A stretch of DNA of 64,000 nucleotides from Calditrichota bacterium (GCA_013112635.1 JABFGF010000001.1:682001-746000); one strand, 5' to 3'. Positions 9,445-17,880 are shown, counted from the first letter of the stretch. Notes: generated from the sequence alone by a model not told the origin. Made by a program: numbers and translations.

Positions 9445-9927
9445 GTGCGTCTATATTTGTAACACAGATAAAGACAGGTTATTCAGAGGGTGCAAATCTC
9501 ATATAGCAAGTTGGTCCCAGCCCATTAGTAAGCTGCAAGGGTGTTGCAGTTGACCAGAAGCCTAAAGGAAGCAGGACTATAAGAGTCTGTGCGGAAGAAA
9601 ATAAACTGCATATGACCATGTTAAATAGAATAATCAACCACATCTTTGTAAAGCCTAAGAACAATATACATTACCCTGTAGGTGCAGTCGGTATAGACTT
9701 TATGATAAGTATCTTGCCTGGGGAGATCTCGATGATATTTGCCGAGAAGTCATCAGACGCAATAGTACCGTGATTGTTGGTTAATTGCAAGAAGAGCTGA
9801 GCAAAGACCCCTTCCGAATTAAGCTGGGATGAGATTTATAGAGTAAGCTTAGTCCAGTTCAATCCCACCATAAAGAGGGAAAAGTAACTTTCTTTACTAC
9901 TCATTTAATTGAAGCTCCGTACACGAG
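9445..9927 (+). mobile_element. Degenerate group II intron, no reverse transcriptase, truncated in domain V
   Basis: The left edge has GTGCG (9445-9449), the group II intron 5' consensus. Then come features of domain I: GGGTGCAAATCTCATAT, and GACCAGAAGCCTAAAGGAAG near 9550, which resembles the conserved domain I core. The stretch around AAGTCATCAGACGCAATAGT (9747-9766) resembles the segment that precedes the intron-encoded protein in bacterial introns. No protein frame follows. GAAGCTCCGTACACGAGA (9911-9928) looks like the 5' strand of domain V, but the 3' strand and domain VI are absent, the sequence switching to an unrelated hairpin. CATGTT (9617-9622) can pair with the six bases before the intron (GGCATG), as EBS1 pairs with IBS1, using two G-U pairs. 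The identification rests on remembered consensus, not a search. Confidence 0.5.
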
Positions 9928-9962
9928 ACACGCTTGGTTTATCCTGAGCGAAGCCGAAGTGT
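9928..9962. repeat. REP-like imperfect hairpin
   Basis: ACACGCTTGG (9928-9937) pairs with CCGAAGTGT (9954-9962) with one bulge on each side, around a loop containing TATCCTGAGCGAAG. Sequences of the TCCTGAGCGAAGCCGAAG type are commonly scattered in intergenic DNA of environmental bacteria. Only one copy is seen in this window. It begins where the intron-like sequence ends. Confidence 0.35.
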
Positions 9963-10016
9963 ATGATTGTGCGAATGGCGTCTGCTCAATTATACAATTT
10001 TTAGGAGAATACATTT

Positions 10017-10181
10017 ATGGTGCCGGATGATTTACGACCTACCATGGGTATTGGAATAGTTGCACATTTGCGGGCTCATTCCTGTCAAGTTTCCAAAGAG
10101 TTTTCAGGAATACATACACTGAAATTACAACTATCTATGCTATCTTGTGGGTTCGTTTTTTTCAATTTTCTGAAATTTTAA
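10017..10181 (+). CDS. Possible small open frame (54 codons), may be a remnant
   Basis: ATG at 10017 has AGGAG at 10003-10007, nine bases upstream. The predicted product has no recognised domain and a hydrophobic-aromatic tail (SCGFVFFNFLKF). It lies in mobile-element debris on the strand opposite the accessory cassette, so it may be the truncated start of a lost gene rather than a functional one. Confidence 0.2.
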   Translation: MVPDDLRPTMGIGIVAHLRAHSCQVSKEFSGIHTLKLQLSMLSCGFVFFNFLKF

Positions 10182-10212
10182 ATAGTTTTGAAACAGTAAG
10201 ATGACGAAGATC

Positions 10213-11271
10213 CTATAGTACGGGCGATGTTACAGAACTAAATGTTGGAAGATATTCTGCATAATTTCTTCCCTCAGGATCAATTTTAATTCCAAGATGA
10301 GTTTTGTAAAAGTCTATAACATTTTTACGATACCGATCAGCTATCATAAGGCCTTTGGGACCAGGTTCATTATTTGATCCTACACCTACAAAGGCTGAAT
10401 AAACTTTTTTTCCAGTACTATGAGCCAAATTAAAAGCATAGGTATTTTGCAATACTTTAGAGAAAAGAGATTTTACATCAGCAAATGTTACCGTTATTGC
10501 TTTTGACGATGCCTTTGGTTTATGGTTTAGGTATTCATCAAACTCTAACAAGAAATCTGTATTATAGATAATAAATTTTTCAGAATCCTTTGTTCCTGCT
10601 CCGGAATATTGCCTCATTTTTTGAATTGTATTGATCATGTCCTTATATACTTCAGTAGCTGTACATCCCCAAATCCATGAATACCCATTAGAACTGAATG
10701 CTTTTTTAAATAAATTAATATCCATAGTAGGTGAGCTAAAGTCATTAGCCCTTCCATCCTTGTCGTCTGGATCTCTTTTATTAGGATCGGAAATATCTAT
10801 TTGTGAGGGCGGCGGAGATGTCCCAGGTGTTCCAGTATAGACGGTGCTGCGATCATTGAAGCTATTCACAAAGATGGGTCCGCCCATCCACGCATGAGAA
10901 AAAAAACTTAATTCATCTAGAGTATTGGGATCGTTCATACCAATATCTGAGACAAAATCATAAACATTCTTAATTGAAAGTGTATTTCTTTGGCCGTTTT
11001 TAAATTTCCCAATTACATAATTACTACTACTTATTTTATCAAAACTGTCTTTTACAATTGTTGATGTATTTTTGACCACCCCAGATGGATAGGTGATATC
11101 TTCTGATGTTATTTTCCCTCTTTTAAAGTCAAAGAAAGTAAATTTCAAGTTTGTCTTTGGATTTTGTTTGATTAATTTATCACGTCTTCTGGTGGAAAAA
11201 ATATTAAAATCAGTCCCCTTAAATTCGTAATCAAATCCACTTACAAAAACAAATTGTTTCATAACGCTCAT
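10213..11271 (-). CDS. Uncharacterised protein with possible caspase-like His/Cys dyad
   Basis: 352 aa with no signal peptide, so probably cytoplasmic or exported by a non-Sec route. I do not recognise a named family. Two segments stand out: LSFFSHAWMGGPI (H126), a hydrophobic strand followed by His and glycines, and YSWIWGCTATE (C203), a hydrophobic strand followed by Cys. This order and spacing resembles the His then Cys dyad of clan CD (caspase/CHAT-like) peptidases. A charged, disordered stretch rich in Pro, Asp and Lys (about 145-180) separates them. The ATG overlaps the stop of the 1008-aa gene by four bases (ATGA), so the two proteins are made together and probably act together. The protease idea is inference; a lipase or non-enzymatic fold is possible. 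Confidence 0.6.
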   Translation of the reverse strand: MSVMKQFVFVSGFDYEFKGTDFNIFSTRRRDKLIKQNPKTNLKFTFFDFKRGKITSEDITYPSGVVKNTSTIVKDSFDKISSSNYVIGKFKNGQRNTLSIKNVYDFVSDIGMNDPNTLDELSFFSHAWMGGPIFVNSFNDRSTVYTGTPGTSPPPSQIDISDPNKRDPDDKDGRANDFSSPTMDINLFKKAFSSNGYSWIWGCTATEVYKDMINTIQKMRQYSGAGTKDSEKFIIYNTDFLLEFDEYLNHKPKASSKAITVTFADVKSLFSKVLQNTYAFNLAHSTGKKVYSAFVGVGSNNEPGPKGLMIADRYRKNVIDFYKTHLGIKIDPEGRNYAEYLPTFSSVTSPVL

Positions 11272-14200
11272 GTATTAATTAAAGTGATATTGTTATTTGT
11301 CATCATGTCTCTAATATTAGGAATTTCCTTTAGATCCTGGAGAACAACCAATGATGTTGGGATAGTTACTTCCCAAGGATTCGGTGTATCTGGGTCTGGG
11401 TAGTAAACGCCATCATCCAACTTTCCAAGGTTTTCCGAAATTTCTTTAATGATTGGGACGTACAAGTCATCACCGATTAATGGGACATCATTGCCATCCC
11501 ATATTATTCCTGTTCCTAAAAGTTGTAGTGTTTGACAATAAAATGCGATTGCTTTCTCAAAGCCAGGCCTGACTGGAATTTGAACTCTCGCCGCTCCGGC
11601 TTTTAAAAAAGCTGCAAAATCAAGGTCAGGATCGGTGAGGTGAATGGCATTAATCCACTTTGCATGTCTGCCCCAAAAGTACGGATAGAAAACATACAAA
11701 ATATTTTCCCACTCAAAAGCATTTTCAAAGAAGCGAATAAATGAACCATTTGGACAGACTTTGGACAAATCCATTATTGGTTCGTTTGGAGATTTCGAGT
11801 CGCACACATTATGTCGTGTAAATGAGTTGATATTTAAACAAGGATTGTTTGTAAGAATCATAATAATTAATTTTTTCAATTCTTCTTTTTCAATTCTTCT
11901 ATTTTCGATTGGGTTTCTTCCTAAAATCTCTACTCCCTTTTGAATATTTTTTTGCTCCATTTTTGCATCGTATGCTGCCTTCTGGTCAAGATATGCCTGC
12001 ATAATGGCATCATACATTTTTAGTTGCCATTCGGCAAACGCTTCATTTGTTAAGTTGCAAAATATATCTACACCAATAGCAAAACTCCAACAATCCATAA
12101 CTTCTAAAGCAAAAGTAATTTCTCCTCTATAGTTTCTTGGAAAACTTAAATATTCTGCACCCCAATAAGATGTTGCATCTCGCGATACGCCCCCAATCAT
12201 ATATTTAAATAAGTAGTTTTTGCCTATTTCATGTATATGTTCTTGACTAACAATTGCAGCATATGCTTCATACCCATCAGGAATTGCTATTGCATTAGAC
12301 CTCCCCAGAGTTACTCTACTTCTTCCATCTTGATTATTAAAATAAGTTTTAACTGTGAAAGTAGAGAGTGGTTCAGGAGCATTGACAACATTGTATTGAC
12401 TGACATAATCATTATAGTTTGTTCTTGTCAGATTAGATGGTTTAAGCGGTGCCCCATAATAAGTAGGAAGTTCCGGTTTTACCAAATCTGAATCAGTTGG
12501 TGGATTTTCAACGGTTGCATACAAGAAAAATGATGCTGGTTCAGGAATCACAAACTCATACATCATCCGCTGACCATAATTATAAATCTGTGCATCATAA
12601 ATTTTATTGAGCCAACGATAAATGCCGCGCATATGATTTGCACCTTGTCCTGTATTGTCAATTCTATGTATATTTGTTTCCTTAATTTGTTGTAATACTC
12701 TTCTTCTTAGTTCTTCTGTAACTTTTGTTCTTACCTTCTCAGAAGTTTTTTCAGTTACTTCTCTTGAATATGATGTTGATTTCTTTTGTGTTTCCTGAAC
12801 AGATGAAGAAAAACCTGCATTAAGGCTTGCAGAAAAACTGACACTCGGACCATAACTACCGCTCACTTGTAATCCGGCGTCAACATGGGCTTTCTGCTCA
12901 ATAATTTTTTCTGCTTCGGTTTGCATTTCACTTCTTTCAGCACTCTGAAGGTCTCTTTCTTTTTCGGTCACTGTTTCAGTAATTGTATCACTAATTACTT
13001 CTGTAACATCAAGTCGTTTATGCATTCGCTCACGAAACTCACCCGCCAAAGCATTTTCCACATGGGCAAACTCAGCTAATTCATACGCCTTTAATGTTTG
13101 TCTTACAATTAGTAAATCTCCAAGCCCTGCCTTAATTGTACATTTTTTCAAAAATGAACCGATGGAATTTTTAACTGAAGTTGATTTATCAATAAATGAT
13201 TCTGTAAATTTCTTCTTGTCAACATACGTTCCTCCAATGGCAATCATTTTATTGTATGTAAAATCTGATTCAGTATTAGCATGAATGTATCTTATTTCAT
13301 CTTCAATTCGATTGACTGCATTTACAGGATTTATTTTGCCCATTTCAAAATGAAAGTCAGCAAGAATTTTTTTTGAATTATCGTTTAATAAACCAACCGC
13401 TTTATTGGATAAAACAGACTCCCGTTTTGCAGGGTGAATCATTGCACTAACAGAAGAAGCAATTGAAATATTTTTAGATTTTTTCTTTTTCTTGCAATCG
13501 TTTGCCAAAAGATTTACGTGATTTTCTAATTCTTTAATCCTTGCATTTTCACTTTCATTAACTTCAGGCAAATAACGATATTTTTCGTCTGTTGCCATTT
13601 TTGATAATTCTCTGTGAGCAGTTTCAAGGTTTGTTAAGTATTCTTTTTTCCGATTCTTTTCTTTTTCTCTTTCTTCTGCACTCGTGTCCGGTTTTGGCTG
13701 TTCTGGTTGGTCTTTTTTATCAGTGGTCGCTTTTAGCAAGGGGAAAACAACAGTACTTCTTCCAAAGAATTCATCAATCAACTCATCATCAATTAACTTT
13801 AATGATTTTTCACCTACTGTTTTGAGTATATATAAAACTTTAATAGCACTAATCTTTTCTTCTTTATCATTTACCCGTGTAGCTGATAAAATATCTGCTA
13901 ATATACTATCGCTCAAATTATTGTATGCAGATATAAAATCTTTGTCTTTCAAAATGTCTTTAAGGGCTTTACCTGCTATTTTTTCAAGTGAAGCGATAAA
14001 ATCGCCTTTCTTAAATGATAGCCTTCCATTGTCAGTCACCCAATTTAGCATTTTAGGCACTGGGAATTTTATAGCATGATAGTCTTTTACATAGTTTGCA
14101 GTGCTTTTAAATTTCACAGCAATATCGAACAGGTTTTCTTTTGCCACTCCGGTTGTTACAGCTATTTTTACTTCATTGTAAAAAGGAGATTTGCTGTCTG

Positions 14201-14294
14201 CTTTATAGACATACATATTCAATCGTCCTTTTTCTTTTTCCAGTTTGGTTGGTCTCAGAGAGATGAATCGAAAGATATTTTCAATATTTGCCAT
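11268..14294 (-). CDS. Large uncharacterised protein with central coiled coil and aromatic conserved core
   Basis: 1008 aa, no signal peptide. Residues 1-190 are a mixed globular region; 200-275 are very charged and probably helical; 400-545 form a helical/coiled-coil region rich in Glu, Thr and Lys interrupted by a small-residue patch (SGSYGPSVSFSASLNAG, 478-494). Residues 555-590 carry GIYRWLNKIYDAQ, YNYGQRMMYEF and IPEPASFF, a block I recall from other large uncharacterised bacterial proteins but cannot name. The rest is beta-rich, ending in an alpha/beta region. GGAGAT lies nine bases before the ATG. It is first of a coupled pair with the 352-aa protein. Size and structure suggest a structural or delivery partner, but no function can be assigned. 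Confidence 0.6.
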   Translation of the reverse strand: MANIENIFRFISLRPTKLEKEKGRLNMYVYKADSKSPFYNEVKIAVTTGVAKENLFDIAVKFKSTANYVKDYHAIKFPVPKMLNWVTDNGRLSFKKGDFIASLEKIAGKALKDILKDKDFISAYNNLSDSILADILSATRVNDKEEKISAIKVLYILKTVGEKSLKLIDDELIDEFFGRSTVVFPLLKATTDKKDQPEQPKPDTSAEEREKEKNRKKEYLTNLETAHRELSKMATDEKYRYLPEVNESENARIKELENHVNLLANDCKKKKKSKNISIASSVSAMIHPAKRESVLSNKAVGLLNDNSKKILADFHFEMGKINPVNAVNRIEDEIRYIHANTESDFTYNKMIAIGGTYVDKKKFTESFIDKSTSVKNSIGSFLKKCTIKAGLGDLLIVRQTLKAYELAEFAHVENALAGEFRERMHKRLDVTEVISDTITETVTEKERDLQSAERSEMQTEAEKIIEQKAHVDAGLQVSGSYGPSVSFSASLNAGFSSSVQETQKKSTSYSREVTEKTSEKVRTKVTEELRRRVLQQIKETNIHRIDNTGQGANHMRGIYRWLNKIYDAQIYNYGQRMMYEFVIPEPASFFLYATVENPPTDSDLVKPELPTYYGAPLKPSNLTRTNYNDYVSQYNVVNAPEPLSTFTVKTYFNNQDGRSRVTLGRSNAIAIPDGYEAYAAIVSQEHIHEIGKNYLFKYMIGGVSRDATSYWGAEYLSFPRNYRGEITFALEVMDCWSFAIGVDIFCNLTNEAFAEWQLKMYDAIMQAYLDQKAAYDAKMEQKNIQKGVEILGRNPIENRRIEKEELKKLIIMILTNNPCLNINSFTRHNVCDSKSPNEPIMDLSKVCPNGSFIRFFENAFEWENILYVFYPYFWGRHAKWINAIHLTDPDLDFAAFLKAGAARVQIPVRPGFEKAIAFYCQTLQLLGTGIIWDGNDVPLIGDDLYVPIIKEISENLGKLDDGVYYPDPDTPNPWEVTIPTSLVVLQDLKEIPNIRDMMTNNNITLINT

Positions 14295-14406
14295 GGTTGA
14301 ATATCTCCTTATTAAAATAAATAATATTTATCTGTTTCTTATTTACAATATTAAAAAATTGTTTATCAGAAAGTTATTTTTGAATTCTTTTTTAATGTAT
14401 AGAAAA

Positions 14407-15177
14407 TCACCTTTGTCCGACAACCCACAAATGAAGCATATAACCACTAGGATACTGTTTAAGTCCCTCATCATCAGAATTATAAAAATGACTCAATTCA
14501 AGATATACACTTAAAGACCCAACACTGGTCTTCACTAATGTACTCTCGCCAATAGGTATGGTGGAGACTGATTTGCCTTTATCAATTATGTTGACTTCTG
14601 CCTCAGTATATTCAGTGCCTTTAGTCTTTTGATTAATTTTCTGCTGAACAATGCTGGTAAATGCGCCTAGCGCCACTTCAAGCGGCTTTTCAGAAATTTG
14701 CCAAAATTCAGCAAAACGAAGTGACTGTTTTTCCTTCACTAAAGTTTGACGGTTTGCCCCTTGAGAACCACTTAACTCCATAATCTCAATGGAACCATCA
14801 AATGCATCTACCGAGAGCTTCATCATATCTTGTGGTAAGCGGTAAAGAATACGAACAGTTTCAGACTTCTCACCTTCTATGGATTTAAAATCAATAAAAT
14901 CAGTTCCGATATCCACTGATCCTTTCATGCTGATTTTTCCAGAAAAGGGCTGCTCATCTCTTAGCATTATCAATGCGGGCTGGTCATCATTTGGAAGCTG
15001 GGGTTTGATTCGCTTAACCGGAATAGGGGATGTCTTAACAGGTTTATTAACATCTGGAGGGCTTAGATTTTTAACCAACGGATGTGTTGGTTGCGTCCCT
15101 GGAGGTTTCGGCTTTGAGTCCAAACAACCGTACACAAAAATCAATAATACTACGAGTAAAACATTTAAACTTTTCAT
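14407..15177 (-). CDS. Lipoprotein of unknown function
   Basis: 256 aa. The signal peptide ends in FVYGC, giving lipidated Cys18. A proline-rich linker (about 22-65) leads to a mainly beta domain with no family I recognise. AGGAG precedes the ATG. It lies 9 bp downstream of the metalloprotease gene and 112 bp upstream of the 1008-aa gene on the same strand, so it belongs to the same cassette. The linker and lipid anchor suggest a surface or outer-membrane-tethered protein that spans part of the periplasm. Confidence 0.65.
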   Translation of the reverse strand: MKSLNVLLVVLLIFVYGCLDSKPKPPGTQPTHPLVKNLSPPDVNKPVKTSPIPVKRIKPQLPNDDQPALIMLRDEQPFSGKISMKGSVDIGTDFIDFKSIEGEKSETVRILYRLPQDMMKLSVDAFDGSIEIMELSGSQGANRQTLVKEKQSLRFAEFWQISEKPLEVALGAFTSIVQQKINQKTKGTEYTEAEVNIIDKGKSVSTIPIGESTLVKTSVGSLSVYLELSHFYNSDDEGLKQYPSGYMLHLWVVGQR

Positions 15178-15186
15178 ATTTATCTC

Positions 15187-16872
15187 CTAATTACTGTTCC
15201 ATCGAGAGCTGGCGACATCAAATTTATACAATATATTAGCCCATTGATTAAAGTCATCGTGTGTATCATTTGAGTCTCCATCCTGGCTTGTGTCCATCGA
15301 ACCAGTAGAAATCGCTCCATCACCATTCATGTCAAGGGGTGAGTTGTCGCAAATTCCTATGTTTTCATTTACACTCGATTCGATGATTCTTGCATACATT
15401 CCTTGACTGTAGGTGTGGAAACCATCTGAAGTAAAATCACAATCCGATGAAACACCGGGAAATTGATAGCGATAACTCATCGTTGTTGGAAAATTTGGTT
15501 TACGGGTCTCATTCCATTGTGCTGAATTTGAGTTGTTGTCTCCGTGCGTCAAGCCAAGATTATGACCGAGCTCATGTATGAACGTTCCAACCTGCGCAAT
15601 TGTCTGAGGCCAAACTGCAAACGCTCTGAATGTCACCATGAAATCGTTTCCCCAAACTTCACCCCTGCCAGAAGAACCTCCGGGCCTGGCCCTTCCGAAA
15701 ACCCCATAATGGAATATATTCAATCTGTTATTATTAAAGTTGGCATTTTTGTAAGTGAAGAAATTCGTGTACCCAGCTGCGGTACTCGGTCCGAAATCCA
15801 TCGTGGTATGGTCAGCTAAGATGTTTCCACCATTAGTGAACACCCCTCCCTGGCCGCGGTCTATTATAATATTAATGCCGCTTGAACCATCAGGATTTAA
15901 TACAGGAGCATCATTAAATGCCGTTTCAACGGTTGCCCACACTGCTGCATTAGGAGTAGCTGCAGCAATCCAATCCACTTCTACAAGAATATCCTTTTGC
16001 CATTTGTTAGTTCCCATAGCAGAGATATTAACCGTCCCACCACCAGGTGCTGTATACGATCCATCTTCCCATGTGTCAAGCAATCCATCGCCATCACTAT
16101 CTAAATTCGCCAGATTTGAAGGTAGGGTATAGCTCTTAGTGTCAGTTTGTCCGTCTGTGTTATTTACGACCACTGTCAGGTTCGATCCAAATGCTACATT
16201 TTCAACTAGACTCAACATCTGTGTATAATGATAAATCGGATATCCGTAAGTAGATGGCAGATGATCCTGTAAATAATCAAAAGGTAAGGCACCCCATCTC
16301 CATGAATCTACTGAAGTACCGTTTACAGAGATAGTCGCATCTACATCCATATTCGCTGCTGAAATTGTAATTGCCACATCGATATTACCACCCCCCACAT
16401 CAGAAATACCTAGTATCCCAACATCCTCAATCCTTGGTGCAGGAAATGTTCCTGATGTCCCAAGGACAGTAACATTAACGGAAGATGATGTACCCTTGTT
16501 GTTGCGAATGGCTACAGGATGAACTCCAGGGGTTGCAGTTGTTGGAATCTGAAAATACGAAGTCCCAAAAAGGCCGTTGTAGAGCGTCGTCTCTGTAGGA
16601 AGTCCTACATCCCAGACTACACTCGCAAAGAGGGTATTACCGTCAACAGCAAGGAGCTGCCTCGGGTATCCATCACTAGAATCAATTGCATTTAGGACGG
16701 GTGCCTTTGTACAAGACATAGTAAGAAGCAGCACTAGCATCAGCAGTACACTACTTCTAAATCTTGGCCTTGCAATTACTGGGCTCAATAACCGATTCAC
16801 ACAGAAATTCATCTCTAATTCAGGCCAATGGGTAGTAAGGCCGCTTTTCACAATCAATGTTCTTTCCATCAT
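15187..16872 (-). CDS. Metzincin zinc metalloprotease, predicted lipoprotein
   Basis: 561 aa. The metzincin zinc motif HELGHNLGLTHG (433-444, catalytic E434) is complete and followed by a Met-turn (TMSYRYQF, M465). A hydrophobic stretch ending in LTMSC puts a lipidated Cys at 54, after an unusually long basic N-terminus of about 38 residues. Residues 58-137 look like an IPT/TIG Ig-like domain. DSDGDGLLD (258-266) and DMNGDGAIS (514-522) are calcium-binding loops of the dockerin or thrombospondin-3 type. AGGAGG stands just before the tandem ATGATG start. It should be a calcium-stabilised surface peptidase; the target is unknown. It heads the cassette that includes the lipoprotein and the two unknown proteins. 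Confidence 0.8.
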   Translation of the reverse strand: MMERTLIVKSGLTTHWPELEMNFCVNRLLSPVIARPRFRSSVLLMLVLLLTMSCTKAPVLNAIDSSDGYPRQLLAVDGNTLFASVVWDVGLPTETTLYNGLFGTSYFQIPTTATPGVHPVAIRNNKGTSSSVNVTVLGTSGTFPAPRIEDVGILGISDVGGGNIDVAITISAANMDVDATISVNGTSVDSWRWGALPFDYLQDHLPSTYGYPIYHYTQMLSLVENVAFGSNLTVVVNNTDGQTDTKSYTLPSNLANLDSDGDGLLDTWEDGSYTAPGGGTVNISAMGTNKWQKDILVEVDWIAAATPNAAVWATVETAFNDAPVLNPDGSSGINIIIDRGQGGVFTNGGNILADHTTMDFGPSTAAGYTNFFTYKNANFNNNRLNIFHYGVFGRARPGGSSGRGEVWGNDFMVTFRAFAVWPQTIAQVGTFIHELGHNLGLTHGDNNSNSAQWNETRKPNFPTTMSYRYQFPGVSSDCDFTSDGFHTYSQGMYARIIESSVNENIGICDNSPLDMNGDGAISTGSMDTSQDGDSNDTHDDFNQWANILYKFDVASSRWNSN

Positions 16873-17172
16873 ATAATCCTCCTATAAAAAAAACACCTCT
16901 TCAAACTAAATTGAATCCTTGTTTTTTATTCCTTTTCTAACATATTTTTTCATCTTACAATAAGCCTTCACTCTTTTAATATTGCTATAACATATGTTTC
17001 CAATTCTGTAACACATGTTTCTTTTCAATCCACAAATCACATGAAGCCTGAAAACCTAATTGTCGTGTATAATTCTTAAGTGGAAGTAACTACATTAATT
17101 CTCTCAAACAAAGGGCAAAATTTTTAGATATATTTTTTTTGAAAGAAGTGTAATTTTCAAAAAGAATAATGT
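16873..17172. other. 300-bp intergenic region with the probable promoter of the metalloprotease cassette
   Basis: This AT-rich gap lies between the 3' end of the AraC-type regulator gene and the start of the metalloprotease. It holds the ribosome binding site of the latter, a pair of direct repeats (16988-17021) and no open frame of note. Confidence 0.6.
16988..17021. promoter_or_regulatory. Two direct repeats 21 bp apart, candidate AraC-type operator
   Basis: TAACATATGTTTC (16988-17000) and TAACACATGTTTC (17009-17021) differ at one position of 13. Their 21-bp period is two helical turns, the arrangement AraC-family dimers use on half-sites such as araI1-I2. The pair stands about 116-150 bp upstream of the metalloprotease start and next to an AraC-type regulator gene. 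The link between them is inference. Confidence 0.45.
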
Positions 17173-17880
17173 TCAGGATTTTTGGAGGGAGGAAGGCGTG
17201 AAACCAAACTGTTTTTTAAATTGGATGGAAAAATAATTAAAACTGTTAAAACCAACTTCTAAAGCCACCTGGGAAACTGAACCATAATTTGCTTCAATTA
17301 AGTTTTTGGCTTTATTAAGCTTATAATCGCGCACGTAAGCTGTGGTCGATTTTCCAGTTTTCTGCTTTAATTTTTTATAAAGCTGGCTTCTGCTGAGGTT
17401 TAACGATAAAGCAAGAAGTGAAGTATCAAATAAAGGATTATCAATATTTTTCTCAATTTGCTGGTTAACCTCTTTAAGAAATAAATCTATCTTTGGAGGT
17501 TCATTTCCTATCTTGTCAGCTTGTTTCTTTATCAAAGAGTTAATACGTATCATCAATTCCTGAATACAAATAGGCTGCAAAAGATAAGCATCCACACCTA
17601 ATTCCAGAATTTGTAGCTTGCTGTATAAAGAGGTTTCTTCAGTAATGTAAATTATTGGTATGTTCTTAAAACATTGTTCATTTAGTTTTTTGCAAAGCTC
17701 TAAATAGTGAATGTTTTGAGAAAAAAGAATTATTAACGAGGGTTTTTCATCGCGGATTTTGTTTTGGATATTGAAACAATGTTTCTCAAATGTAAAAACA
17801 TATTTATGCTTTCCATACTTTATTAAATCAAAGAGCAAATACGAAAATCCTATACAAAAAACTTTATGTTGGGGATTCAT
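17173..17880 (-). CDS. AraC-family transcription regulator with degenerate receiver domain
   Basis: 235 aa. Residues 132-235 are a full AraC/XylS double helix-turn-helix (LALSLNLSRSQLYKKLK; VALEVGFNSFNYFSIQFKKQF). Residues 1-118 fold like a response-regulator receiver (PSLIILF, IPIIYIT, GVDAYLLQPI), but the phospho-acceptor Asp is Phe53, the conserved Lys is Gln102 and the N-terminal acidic pair is missing, so it should not be phosphorylated. It may sense a ligand or protein instead. AAAGGAA precedes the ATG. It sits directly upstream of the metalloprotease cassette on the same strand, with 300 bp between them containing operator-like repeats. Confidence 0.85.
   Translation of the reverse strand: MNPQHKVFCIGFSYLLFDLIKYGKHKYVFTFEKHCFNIQNKIRDEKPSLIILFSQNIHYLELCKKLNEQCFKNIPIIYITEETSLYSKLQILELGVDAYLLQPICIQELMIRINSLIKKQADKIGNEPPKIDLFLKEVNQQIEKNIDNPLFDTSLLALSLNLSRSQLYKKLKQKTGKSTTAYVRDYKLNKAKNLIEANYGSVSQVALEVGFNSFNYFSIQFKKQFGFTPSSLQKS

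Larger units (their letters stand above)
9103..10212. other. 1.1-kb region without intact genes: mobile-element remnants
   Basis: No convincing intact gene lies here. From left to right I see AT-rich DNA (9103-9235), a stretch with higher GC and a transposase-like scrap on the minus strand (about 9240-9440), a probable group II intron remnant on the plus strand (9445 to about 9927), a REP-like imperfect hairpin (9928-9962) and a 54-codon open frame with a ribosome binding site (10017-10181). The mosaic marks an insertion hot spot at the edge of the accessory cassette that follows. Confidence 0.6.

Noticed and set aside
9479-9664. 61-codon minus-strand open frame
   Set aside because: It lies antisense to the intron-like RNA, has no ribosome binding site and no recognisable domain.
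10017-10181. The small frame as a toxin or antitoxin of the cassette
   Set aside because: It is on the opposite strand, has no family match and no partner gene.
13460-13700. CRISPR or short tandem repeat array in the lysine-rich region
   Set aside because: The repeated A/T-rich triplets simply encode a charged helical stretch; no repeat-spacer pattern exists anywhere in the window.
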